A stretch of 64,000 bases of DNA from Mikania micrantha (Eukaryota; Streptophyta; Magnoliopsida; Asterales; Asteraceae). The stretch is taken from assembly GCA_009363875.1 (NCBI GenBank), contig CM018692.1, positions 12,501-76,500 on the forward strand, given 5' to 3'. The notes below the pieces were generated by a model that saw nothing but the letters and a program-made list of their open reading frames with translations, was not told where the DNA came from and did no database searches. Below are positions 19,525 through 31,291 of this stretch, in pieces; position 1 is the first letter of the stretch, and the number at the start of each line of letters is the position of its first letter. Position numbers and translations under genes: made by a program.

Positions 19525-20566
19525 GGCTGTGTTGGGTAAGCTGCTGTGGGATTGGAGGGGTGCTGATGTTGGAGGTGAATGGGGCCGGTTTGCTGATCAT
19601 AAGAAGCACCATAATCCCTGCTCTGGTGGCCTAAATTGTATGTCTAGTGGGGTCAAAGGGGCTGCTATGTTTACTTTATTTATGCGCCCTCTGTTGAAGA
19701 ACAACTTGGGTTCTACTACCTATTGGATTAGGCCCTGGTTGGTCTCCTGGTGTGCGGTTTTATACTTGGGTGTGGCTGAGAGCATTTGTGATTGGCCCGC
19801 AATTGAGGCTAATGGGGCTGATTGGCTCGAAAAGTGGCCTGGGTGGCCTACTGTTATGTCTTGGTGGCATTCTGCTTGGCTTGGGCGGCCTCTGGCTTGG
19901 CCAGGATGGCATGCTACTTGAGTTTGTCGTCCTACTGATGGGGTGGGTACACTGTGGTTTGAAATTTGTAAGAGGTCTGGCAGGGTTTTGGCTACTGTCA
20001 CTGAGGCCTTGTTAGATCTAGTGTGGATTCAAAATCCCCCCTCTCCACTTACACCAAGAATCGATGGATTGTGTGTTATACTACAAGGGCAGGGATTTGG
20101 ATTTATGGTATTATGGGCTTATCATGGTTAAGATTGGGCTTTTGGGGATCTTGGGCAAGCACCTCTTGCATGGGCTTTTCGGCTATATTGCTACATGGGC
20201 TACTTTGGATTGGTGTACTCGATATATGATGTGTTATGTTCCCCTATATTAGTCATGGACGTTGATGGTTAGAAACGTTTGGCATCAAAGGATTGGGTAT
20301 ATTATGTTGATTTACATTATATTTTGTTGTATTTTAATCATTTTGGTTTATTGTAATTATAGTAGGGCAAACATTATTAGAAGTCCCCCGTTTTTGTATA
20401 GGTAGGGTGATTACAGGAAGTTTATTCCATCCATTTTTTGGGTACTTAAAGATATCTTTAGGGACGAAGTATGTACAGGAGGGTATGCCCTCCTAGGTCT
20501 GTAATTGTTTTTTTGGTTTCTTGGTTATATATTTTTCCAGGCAAAATGCCCTTTATCCAAAAAAAA
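19525..20566 (+). mobile_element. LINE4: 3' fragment of a telomere-associated LINE
   Basis: About 1.04 kb of the G/T-rich 3' region only, 5'-truncated. It ends with the conserved LINE terminus: AGGAGGG-TATG-CCCTCCT hairpin (20477-20494), TTTTTCCAGGCAAAATGCC and an 8-A tail (20559-20566), then CCCTAAA-like repeats. No coding capacity remains. Confidence 0.85.
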
Positions 20567-20643
20567 CAACCCTAAACACTAAACCCTAAACCCGAAACCT
20601 GAAACTCCGAACCCCCGAGCCCCCGGCCCCCGACCCCTGGACC
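20567..20643. repeat. Degenerate telomeric tract between LINE4 and LINE5
   Basis: Starts with CAACCCTAAACACTAAACCCTAA-type units and decays to CCCGAAA, CCCCCGAG and CCCCCGG before LINE5. It follows the LINE4 A-tail directly. Confidence 0.85.
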
Positions 20644-22069
20644 CCGATGGGTTTTCAGATGGATTTTCCTGTGGGGAGTTGGGGGTGGTATATGCTTGAT
20701 GTGGTGGGTTCTTGGTCTAGTGGGCAGATGAAGACCCTTCGGCATCAAGGGACTAGGGCTGGGTGCCTAGGTGTGGTCTGTGCTTGGATATCCTAGGTGG
20801 GATTCCTTCTTTATGGGTGTTCTTTTGGCTGTGCAAGGGATGATGTTTTCTCAGATGGAAAGGGATACTTTTGGTTTGGTGGGTTTTTCTCTGATGTGGT
20901 TCTCTTTCTGCTCTTTGGGTCGTTTGGGGCTGGTTTATTGCTGCTGGTATGGACCTGCAAACTGCAATGGGGCTAGTCTTTTACCGTCTGACTGGTGGTA
21001 TAGAGGGCTGGTATTATAAGATGTACCGGGATGGGGTCTTGATGTTTTTTGGCTTGAACTGGTATAATGATATTCCCCTCTGCTGGTTTTGGATCTGTAA
21101 TGCGGGTGTTATGTTTGTTGTTAGGGTGCTGCAGCCAGGTGTTATGCCCGGGTGGCCTACTTCCATGGCTCTGCGGCCTGCTGACATGATCATGTGTCCT
21201 GCAGTCATTACCCTATGGCATGCCTTTGTGCCCCTTGTAGCTCTTGCATGGATTGGGAGTGTTATTGTGTGGCTGGGTGTGGCCACAGCTTGGCTTTGTT
21301 CGGCTCCAGTGGCATCAAGACCAAGGAAGCTCCTTATGATGGCTGGCAGCTGATGTTTCTTGTGCATACTTTGGGCCCTCAATTAGATCTTTGTTTGGGC
21401 TTATGTTTTCTGTACATTTTGGGCCTTAATTGGTATGTTATTTGGGCTATGGGCTGTGTTACGGTCTCTTTTGTTGTTTTTGGGCTAATGTAACACCCAA
21501 ACTTTTCACACGATTACACGTGTCCAATTTTAGGTCCCAGATTAAACTTTATCGAAAAATTTTGTTCGGAAGCGTGAAATTATAATTTCATGAGTTAAAC
21601 ACACTTAATTTCATAACATTTACATTTATGATTAATAAAAACTAGTGTGTTTAAGATTAATACCACCACAGGCTTTACATAACGTTTGGTTCAGCTTCAA
21701 AACATGCCCGATCTGATCGCCCGATGCATATCTATCTTTGACCTGTAACATCACATATAAGGTCACAATTAGTTCATATGAACTAAGTAAGTAACCCCTC
21801 CCAGAGTTCCCAAAACTCATTTTAACACATCCACATCTAAATCATATGGATGTTTATCATGTTTAGATAATAATATATCATATTCAAACATCAACTTGCA
21901 CCCAACACACATGGTGCATTTATTTCCCTTAATGGGACATTTCACAAATATGAGTATATTATCTAATTCAACTCGACCACCAGCACCTCTGGCTAAATTT
22001 AAAACACCAAATATATATATTTTATTGGCTCAACCAATTACCCACACACCTATGGTTTCAACAATTTAG

Positions 22070-22470
22070 TTTCCGGATTAACCGGTTATCCACACATTTG
22101 TGGTATCATACATATATTAAATCTTAAGATATCCACAATTGTGGAGTCATAAATCATTCAAGTCTTAAGATGTTCACCCACCGGTACTTCCATCTAAGAC
22201 AATTGACAGCACCTCTGGTTATCCACCATTGTGGAGTCATAAATATTAAGTCTAAGATGTTCACCCACCGGTACTTCCATCTAGACAATTGCCAGCACCT
22301 CTGGCTATCCACCATTGTGGAGTCATAAATAATTCAATTCCCGGATTAACCGGTTAGCCACACATTTGTGGTTCAACTTCCCGGATTAACCGGTTAGCCA
22401 TACATTTGTGGTTCAACAATTTAGTTCCCGGATTAACCGGTTAGCCACACATTTGTGGTTCAATTAAATC
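22070..22470. repeat. Short tandem palindromic repeats in solo LTR X
   Basis: Units built on CCGGATTAACCGG followed by CCACACATTTGTGG (about 22072, 22340, 22380 and 22426). They alternate with CCACAATTGTGG or CCACCATTGTGG units (22133, 22224 and 22309) and with CACCCACCGGTACTTCC. Most units contain a 4- to 6-bp stem. Confidence 0.75.
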
Positions 22471-23429
22471 AATTTCACCGGCTCATCTGGCTAAATTTTA
22501 ATGCATTTATACTATGCATACCACACAAGCATAACATTCGTTTTGAAACTAATAACGCCTTCTCATAGGTCTTTTAATTCCATTAGTTTCATTAATCAAG
22601 TTATGCACCATCATTCTATAAACACCAAATCATATTAATTAATCATCTGTTCATCCGGTTATTCTAATGCAAATATATTGCATAAACGTTTCCCATTGAA
22701 ACTTAACAAATACAAACTAAAGGATTTCTCATCCCATAGTTTCAATCACATATTTAACATCATTCACATATTTCAAGCACGCAAGTAGAATCTTTCTACT
22801 ACTTATATGTAATTTTACAGTAAGTTGGGTAACTTACCTGGTTCAAACGGTTGTTCACTTCCTACAACCTCTTTTCCACTTCTGTGAATTGTCCTTTGAC
22901 TTTCACCACCAATTACCTAGTTGCATATTCACACATATACAACTATATTCAATACATATAACACATACAATCAAGTTCAACTCACTTGACTGGTTTGACT
23001 TTTTCAAAGTCAACTTATCACATAATTGGCTCTATCTTACTATTCTTAGTAAGTTTTTAGTCAATTATTTTAATTAATCATATCCCATGCCTCCTTTAGG
23101 CATTTCATCAAATAATTGATGTTTATTATATTAGATATGATCTCAATCACTTCTTTTAAACAAAATTCATCCGTGATCATAATTGTTAATAATTTTAACA
23201 TCAATTTATCACATATTAATATTTAACCCATGGATTATGATCCACATTTGATTCAAAACCATAATCTACCCATCCTACTAGATATCACACCATGATATGG
23301 GTTTCATAACAACCGGACATTATCCCGGCTTCAAAACGAAGATTTCACCATCAAAATATCAAGTTCTTCGTTTCTAACCATCCCTACTTATCAACTAGGC
23401 AATAATCAATACCCATAATCATAGTATTA

Positions 23430-25631
23430 TGTGACACCCCAGTCACTTTCATGTCCCCTCAGGACATTTTACAACATTATTTAATAATTTACGTTAGGTC
23501 CCAGTCAAAACAAAACGACTTTTGTGTTTTACAAACTTTTAAACATACTATTACCAACACCTGTTAAAAACAAGTTTAAGTTTAAGTATGTTTACAAACT
23601 CCACCAACCATTTATTACACAAAATCTTCACACATGTTCGATTATTTATATATTAAACCACCACACGAGCCTCCACGTTCGATTCCCGATCACCATCACC
23701 ACTCACCCTACACCCGTGTACCTGTAAGCACCACATTTAAATTCACCATTAGTTCGTTAGAACTAAGTAAGATTACCTCATCATTTACCACGTGTACTCC
23801 ATAACACCATATGGATACACTAATGAGGTTTCAAAAAAAAATGTTGATGACAACATTTAACCACATACAAAACGATTTACTAACGGTTCGTTTTCAACCA
23901 AAACCTCAATACATCCCCCATTCATGCACAATTATTTTAACTTACTATAACACATATATAAACACACAAAACACCAATTGTGCATCATATTTCAAATCCA
24001 CCATTGGTTCACCCACCTTGTGAATCCTTTACATTGGAAGTGCAAGTTATACGTTCACACACCTTGTGAATCTAAACATACACATTACCAATTCAACATC
24101 TACGCATTAGTAAATCACCACATGTTCACACACATTGTGAATCCTTTACATTGGAATGGCAAGTTATACGTTCACACACTTTGTGAATCTAAACATGCAT
24201 GTTACCAATTCAACAACTACGCATTCGTAGATCATCACATGTTCACACACCTTGTGAATCCTTTACATTGGAATGGCAAGTTATACGTTCACAAACTTTG
24301 TGAATCTAAACATGCACATTACCAATTCAACATCTACGCATTCGCAGATCATCACATGTTCACACACCTTGTGAATCATGCAACAACAATGACCACAATC
24401 ACGTATAATACAATCATTTGTAGTATGGACTCACCCAGTCCCTAACTACAAGTTCAATCAAACAGGTAACTTACCTTAATTTGAAGAGTTATCAACAATT
24501 TCCAACTCTTTCCCAGGGCTTCTAGAATTAGATTCACCTCCTCTTCCTATTATATATTCACATATAACAGAATTTAACAACATGAACACAACACGTGTGT
24601 TATTTATGTAATCTAATTCATTTGGCCTGTTTCATTCTTTATTTTTAATCAAAACATCATTAAGGTTTTTATCACTAACCCATGTGTAGAAATTAGTCTA
24701 CACATGTTCTTTATCATATTTAAATTTTCACAACATCGTTTTACGTTAAAATCATTAACTTTCAACTTTACACATTAATTTATCATTCTAAAGGATGATC
24801 CAAGACCACCACAACCACTCTTTAATCACCCCACTAATAATCGTACTCAATAATATGAGTTTCATAACAAACGGGCATTATAACGGATCAAAATCAATAT
24901 TTCACCGTTAAAATACCTAGTTCCTCGTTTCTAACCATCCACAATCAGTATATAATACTCAAAACTATATTTAATCCGTATATTATCAAAATAAATGAGA
25001 TAAAACGAATCGTTACCCAATTGAACGGATTTCTACGGTTAAAACCACGATCATAACTCGTAGATACGACCCCTGGTGCGATCCGGACGTTTAGAAGCTT
25101 TCAAAATGGAGTTTGGATGATGAAAATATGATTTGGGGGTGTATTTGGGCGTAAAATGTCGAAATTAGAAGGAAAAATGAAGTTTTCACGCGTTCTGATC
25201 AAGAAAAGTCGATTTGTAGCCGCCAGGCATCCCAGGCGCATCGCCCCGGCCCGAGGTTTGGCCCGGGGCGTACCGCGCGGATCCAGTTTCGTTGAATTTT
25301 GATCTTATCTTGTTTTCGCGATTCCGGGGGCATACGGACTCCGTTTTGCGCACGGTTTTCGCCTACGTTCACGATTTTTCGAGCTCTTTCCAATGGTTGT
25401 AATTTCAAGACCTGAAAAATTCAAAATATATGATCTCTTATTTAACGTTATCTTCAACTTAGCGTATCTTGAAATCAGAGCCTCCTTTCGTGATTTCGCT
25501 TACACTCATTCTCTTCATTCTCGAGTTATGATTCTAACATGAGAATTTTGAGTTGTCATAGTAACCATCACAATCGTTCAATTAACGATTATCACAATTA
25601 CATTTCGTTTTATTAAAAACGGGTCGTTACA
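23430..25631 (-). mobile_element. Solo LTR Y nested in X
   Basis: A 2202-bp solo LTR, TGTGACACCC...GTCGTTACA, with a perfect 5-bp target duplication TATTA (23425-23429 and 25632-25636). Its terminal part (about 24920-25630) is clearly related to the terminal part of X (25637-26230), so X and Y are two members of one family. No internal region is present. Orientation is inferred as for X. Confidence 0.85.
24010..24375. repeat. 117-bp tandem repeat in solo LTR Y (about 3 copies)
   Basis: The word CCTTTACATTGG recurs at about 24026, 24143 and 24260 (period 117). Each unit has two TTCACA...TGTGAA palindromes, with loops such as CACCT or CACTT. An open frame at 23978-24445 is due to the repeat. 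Confidence 0.85.
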
Positions 25632-27439
25632 TATTACATTCAAAACTAAATTTAATTCACACAACATTAAACTAGTAGGATAAAACATACCGTTACCTAA
25701 TCTGACGGATTTCTGCGCGTAGGACAACGATTAGAGCTTGCAAAAATGTTCCTGGGTGCGATCCAGATGTTTGAAAGGCTTCGAAATGGAGTTTGGAGGC
25801 TGAAAATAGAGTCTGGAAGTGTTCTTGGGCGTACAAGATCGAAAATGAAGAAAGAAATACGTTCTGGAAGAAATATGATCCTTAAAACACAATTTTGCCG
25901 ACTTAACACGCCAGACGCATCGCCCCAGCCCGATGTTTGGCCCGGGGCGTACCTCCCCAGGTCTATTTCGTCAATTTTTGTTCTTATCTTATTTTCGCGA
26001 TTCCGGACAATCCGTAACTCCGTTTCGCGCGCGGTTTTCGACCACGTTCACAATTTTTCGCATACTATCAACCTATAATAAATACAGTCATCAAATCAAC
26101 ATGGATTTCTAGAACGATCGCATGTGCTCTTGCCATTGATGACGTAATTATCACATATTTTCAAAGTACAACAATCACAATCGTTCAATTAACGATTATT
26201 TACAACACATTCATTATTTAAAACCGGTTGTTACAGCTGGCTAGTTTTTGTGGGTTGGGTCTATGGCCATTTGATTTTGTTTTGGGGGTTCTAGACTTTG
26301 GGCCTTTTTTTGTGTTGATTTGTATTGTCTTAGGCCCAAAGTGTTTTTGTATATGTTTTGCTATAGTTGATGTAACATCAGTGCCGGACGCGTGTCGAAA
26401 CAGTGATCGCCACAGTAAATTGTACAGTAACTCAGGTACACATTACATGAAACTATGTTTATGCTATTTATACATTATGCTTAACCTGAAACTATTATGC
26501 GATTGTCTGAATCTGATTAAAACCCTAGGGTTTAATAGTCAGAAACATATCAGACAACACAGTATGGGAGCACAGATACTTGATTTGATACTATTGTGTA
26601 TAAACGTATGTGAGGTTAAACAGAACGAAACTATAACGGTTGTTATCACGGAATGCTAAATCGACGAGTTATTCGTATAGGTGACGATCTGTACGAATGA
26701 TTCTGAGAGTTTAACGTTCTGAAATAATGACTGAACAGTAGAGAACAAGAATCAGAAAGCCAAACCATCGTCATGTTCGTTCGAATGACGATTCGAACGA
26801 ATACGCGCGATGGCAACGCGTTCTGACGAAACGAAACGAAGAACGATACGAACGATAATAATCTTAAGGAAATAAAATATTTCCTGTTTTACAATTTTGA
26901 AACTCATCATAAATAAATTTAAACGAAACTATTTTAAATAATTCGCGAACGAATTAACGAAACGCGTAAAAATAATATAATTCTATAAATAATTTAATAA
27001 AACAATATTGAAAATAATTACTAGAAATAAATATCATCCAAATAGTTAAAATAAACTCTTTTTATTTAAATTACGAAAAATGCGTGTAACGATCCGGAGA
27101 CACGATGACAATACGAAACGAGCAACCGAAACGAACCCGAACACACTCGGGGTATATAAGCCTTGAAAGAGGCTATCTTTCTCATTTATGACAAACCCTC
27201 TCTCTCTCTCTAAATGCTTTCACCCGTCACCCCTCTTTCTCTCTCTAGATTTCCACACTTTGAATCACCATAACTTCATCAATTCTTGATGAAATCGCGT
27301 GTTCTTGGAGCCTAGACGAAGATCTCGACTCCCTCTATCAAGAAGTACAATCGATCTAGTGTTTTGACCAGCCATTTTCGAGGTAATGATGCAAGAAAGC
27401 TACAAAGATTAGGGTTTTTAACCCACTGTTTCGATTACA

Positions 27440-28100
27440 CACACACACAACCGAATGGGTAACTCCTTTCGAACCATCACCCCTTCGGAAACTTGCTGAC
27501 CTACGGCAACACCATGAGGATGACCTAACAAGTGGTTCGAAGTCGTTGATGGGTTGAGCACAAACCAGGGTTCGTGAGAACCATCACTAGCCGAACCCTG
27601 TTGATGCTAGCTACGAACCCACACGACCGAACCTCCCTTGGTTGACAACCCTGCATGTACATACGAACCTTGTAAGTGTTACCCGAACCCAGCCATCATT
27701 GGCGAACCTCCACAAGCGGCGAACCTTAGTGAACTTGGCCGAACCTTGCTGGCCAAGCTTGGGCCAGCCGAACCCCTCATGGATGGGTGAACCATCGACC
27801 ATTGTCGGACCTTAGTTGATTTCGGGATCTACGAACCTATGCGAGAACAATGACCGAACCTTGCTCCTACAACCTAACTGACGAACCGTTCATCAACTTG
27901 GCCGAACCCATGCAAGGGTGGCGAACCCCTTCCAGCTCACGAACCTTGCATGGTAGCCGAACCCCTCGTACACAACCAATATCGTCGAACCTATGCTAAT
28001 CACCACCTAGCCGAACCTGCTATATGCCGAACCCTTGGCCGAACCCCTTGAAGATGAGCGAACCTATGGTTTATCTTGCTAGCCGAACCATATGGGTATA
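27440..28100 (+). repeat. CGAACC-rich block in LTR of A
   Basis: The hexamer CGAACC (often GCCGAACC or CGAACCCTT) recurs roughly every 15-30 nt, over 25 times. The same block is in the 3' LTR (50725-51390). The reverse complement GGTTCG is arrayed in the LTR of B (33060-33355). It resembles tRNA B-box cores but there is no tRNA fold. Confidence 0.8.
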
Positions 28101-29139
28101 GGTTCGCTGGTCTGAAAGGTGGCCCAACAACAATTTTCAGCCCAAACAATGTACCCTGGCCCATAGCAACCATGTAGCTTGTGACATGTATTTACATCTC
28201 TTAACCGGCCCAATACGTTTGGTCGGCCAATCCATTTAGTCGGCCCATATACATACACATGCTAGGCCCATTTACACATACGGGATCCAATGAGTTATCC
28301 GGCCCAAAGATTAACAACTAATGATAAAATCAGATGTTAAATTGTTATTTGGGATGTTGCGAAGGTGATGATAAAACGTTTATGCAAAGCATGCAAATAC
28401 TTAAAGTTAGAGTTGAAGGTTGTGACTTTTAAACTTAACTCTAAGTCGAGTAATTTTAAACCATAAAAGGAAATCAATGTTATTTTATGAAATATGGCAA
28501 ATTTTGGGCCGGATAATAAACAAGACTCGTGAGTGCTAGTCAACGTTAGGATTAACACAACATGCACACAAACAAACCACAATTTATGCATATAAACTAC
28601 AAAACTTTGTGAAATCAATACAGGATCGTGAACATCACAACAAGTACAAACTAAGAGCGTGCGTATTCTTGTTTTGCTTAGCCAACTACTACGGACACAA
28701 GGTGAGTTCATATGTCCCTTTTCAAACTTATTTGTTTTACTTTGGGACTGAGAAGCATGTTAAACATTTTAATATACTATTGAAATGTTATTTAATGTTT
28801 TTTTTTAAATTAAACATGATGCTTATGTGATGCATATGATGGGAAACTAGTATACTTTGAGAAGCTATAAACTTGATACTTATACTACAAACTTGAAGCT
28901 TGAAACTATATGTTGGATGCTTATGCGGGAAACTAAATGCTTAAACGTGAGAACTGATGCTTATACTAGAAACTAAATGCTTGAACTGGAAACTTGATGC
29001 TTATGCATGAAATGAGATGCTTAAACTTGAAACTTGATGATTATGCTATGGAATTCATGATGAAACTATACGTGGATGCTTGAAACTATATGCTTGAAAC
29101 AATTATCTGCGCCTGAAATACTAAGCATGTATCTAATCA

Positions 29140-29540
29140 TGGGCTACGTAATTGCTAAACTTCTGCTAGAGCAGAGCTTGTACCTATGTATTGAGATACA
29201 TGGAAACTAAACCATGACGAGGCTAAGCTATTATCTATATAAGAGACATGTAATTGCTAAACTTCTGCTAGAGCAGAGCTTTTGTCTGCTTATATGAGAT
29301 ATGTAATTGCTGGATTGTTTGTGTATGCATGGCTTGTGTCTATGTATGAGATACGTAATTGCTAAACTTCTGCTAGAGCAGAGCTTGTATCTTGTATAGG
29401 AGACACGTAATTGCAAGACTAAGCTTAACTAATTCATGAGATACGTAATGGCTAAACTTCTGCTAGAGCAGAGCTTGTATCTAGACGTGAGCTACGTAAT
29501 TGCTAAACTTCTGCTATAACAGAGCTTGTACTCACGCATG
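29140..29540 (+). repeat. Tandem palindrome repeat in LTR of A
   Basis: The word ACGTAATTGCTAAACTTC followed by TGCTAGAGCAGAGCTTG recurs five times (about 29148, 29250, 29353, 29445 and 29495). Each core TCTGCTAGAGCAGA is a perfect 14-bp palindrome; the last is degenerate. The block is copied in the 3' LTR at about 52510-52900. Confidence 0.85.
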
Positions 29541-29719
29541 AGATTAGGGAAAGCTAAACTATGTGCGTGTGAAACTATGATGCTTGTTAAACTTATATTG
29601 AAGCAAATACTTACAAATGCTAGAGTCTTGTAAACCTTGAAACAGAAAACTAAAGCTATGATGAGGAATGGGTTGAATGGTAGGTAAAATGCTTAATTGT
29701 TATTAACAACAGTGTCATA

Positions 29720-29800
29720 TGCGGATTAGTATGTGGTGGGATGTTGGCTGGGCGGGCGGTAAGCTCGACCCTACATATGCCCTATATATAAGCATACCGA
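29720..29800 (+). promoter_or_regulatory. Element A TATA-containing module (candidate promoter)
   Basis: A GGTGGGATGTTGGCTGGG segment is followed by GACCCTACATATGCCCTATATATAAG. The TATA-like CCTATATATAAG is at 29781-29792, about 500 nt before the LTR end, a reasonable place for LTR transcription start. GTATG (29729-29733) and CATAC (29793-29797) flank it as short inverted arms. The same module occurs five times in element B, counting both LTRs. Confidence 0.55.
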
Positions 29801-30295
29801 TTTGGATATTACATGTGGAGTTAATGAGGTTAAGGTTTTACCGAAAGAGGTTTGTTAAAGCTATTTTAAACTTAAAAACTTTTTGAACTCACAAACCGTT
29901 GTGTTGACTTTGTTTTCTTACATGCTTTCTCAGGTGAAGAACAGGTTTAAGCTAAGACTTTTAGATTGCATGCTAGGCGGCCTAGATAGAGGATCTAGTT
30001 GATTTTGGAAGCACATATTTTGTTGCTCATATGAATCTCCTTTGAATGTCTTGTACAGTTACAAGATAGAAAACTTTGATTCTTTTGATAGGTTTACCGA
30101 GTTAAATTACTGAACATTGATATTGTAATTTAGCTTTGTAATCCTAGTTTAACGTTTGATTGTCATTTAGTTATTCTTAACATTGATGCTATGTAAACAA
30201 TCTGATCATCACGATTATCACTCACGATATCGCGCCCCGAGAACCTTCCGCCCGACGGGGACTTTGATCCAACCCCGCCGGCTCGGGGTGTGACA

Positions 30296-30312
30296 GATTG
30301 GTATCAAGATTC
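30296..30312 (+). other. Element A primer binding site
   Basis: GATTGGTATCAAGATTC directly follows the 5' LTR. It resembles the 3' end complement of initiator tRNA-Met (TGGTATCAGAGC) with changes after TGGTATCA, suggesting age. Confidence 0.75.
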
Positions 30313-30464
30313 AAGGTTATAGAGAATAATAGGTCATTTACTTAAACGGTTTGGCCTAGACTATAACTTAGGGAGCCTCATGTAGAGAACTTAGGATTTA
30401 TGTTTGCATTGTGTCTTCAGCATTCGATCACTGCACTAACCAATATCTTTTGGTTATGATCAGA

Positions 30465-31286
30465 ATGCCGCCTAGAAGACATCCGACTCCTGTACCTACT
30501 ACTTAGACATCTGCTCCTCACTCTTCTACACCATCACCACCAGATTCTCCACCGCCACCTCCTCCTCCTCCACACACTCCTCCTCCGAACCCGAATGCGG
30601 GTCTAGTTATTGATCCTGCAACTATCGCTTTGGCGACACTTCTGAGTACCCAACTGACTAGCCAACTGAAAGATGTCATCCCTGAGATAATAAACCAGAT
30701 TCAAGGTCATGGAAACAACTCTGGCCATACTATGGGAGAGGCTAGTGGAAACACTAGTCACACTTCAGACTGCTCCTACAAATCCTTTGTAGGATGCAAA
30801 CCACCAGGCTTCACTGGCGTTGAAGGAGCTGTTGGACTGATCCAATGGCTGGAGAAAATGGAGAACACTTTGGACATAAGTAGTTGTCCAGAACACCACA
30901 AAGTTCGCTACGCAGCCGGGTCATTCAGCAAGCGAGCTTTGACATGGTGGAACGCTCAAATCAGAGCCCGAGGAAGAGATGAAACGATGGCAATGCCTTG
31001 GGCGGAATTCAAACTTCTTCTGAGGAACGAATTTTGTCCGAAACATGAACTGCAGCAGTTAGAGGTTGAGCTCTCGAACCATGTGATGAAGGGAGCCGAT
31101 CATATGACTTTTACCAACCGCTATCATGAACTGGTAGCCCTGGTGCCAAAGATGGTGCCAATATTGGAAAAGCTGATTGATCGCTATGTAGCAGGATTAC
31201 CTTCTTGTATTCAAAGCATTGTGCTGGCTGCATATCCTGCTACTCTAGAGTCAGCCATCTCCCTTTCAGCCAAACTTACCAAGGTG
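30465..31286 (+). pseudogene. Element A gag (truncated, interrupted)
   Basis: The ATG at 30465 begins MPPRRHPTP, but a TAG stop follows at codon 14. The frame then stays open through a Pro-rich stretch into a gypsy gag core (FVGCKPPGFTGVEGAVGLIQW, RYAAGSFSKRALTWWN, EFCPKHELQQLEVEL) to 31286. Element B is inserted there, in SAKLTKVMV. After B, about 30 nt of the same frame continues (44354-44382, KSGVLKDDAG) to the deletion junction. Gag would form the particle; this copy cannot. Confidence 0.85.
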
Positions 31287-31291
31287 ATGGT

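Larger units (their letters stand above)
21489..26235 (-). mobile_element. Solo LTR X (gypsy type), carrying nested solo LTR Y
   Basis: Bounded by TGTAACA at 21489 and TGTTACA at 26229-26235. The flanks are GCTAA and GCTGG, an imperfect 5-bp duplication. With Y removed it is about 2.54 kb. TGTAACACCC at the + strand left end matches the right ends of - strand elements B and C here, so X probably lies on the - strand. No gag-pol is present, so it is a solo LTR left by recombination. It has arrays of CCACA...TGTGG palindromes (22090-22470). Confidence 0.75.
26371..30295 (+). repeat. Element A 5' LTR (3.9 kb)
   Basis: Starts TGTAACATCAG and ends CGGGGTGTGACA, immediately followed by a PBS. It contains, in order, an A/T-rich part with a possible TATA (TATATAAG at about 27153), a CGAACC-rich block (27440-28100), GATGCTTATGC-type degenerate repeats (28850-29080), a palindromic TTCTGCTAGAGCAGAGC repeat block (29140-29540) and a TATA-containing module (29720-29800). 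The 3' LTR has about 85 bp (51517-51600) that this copy lacks. Confidence 0.9.

Noticed and set aside
22000..24400. CRISPR-like repeat array
   Set aside because: Plant LTR tandem repeats; units are directly adjacent or variable with no unique spacers, and no cas genes.
21489..26235. X as a complete LTR element with Y as its second LTR
   Set aside because: Y has its own perfect TSD (TATTA) inside X and there is no PBS, gag or pol between them; nested solo LTRs explain it better.
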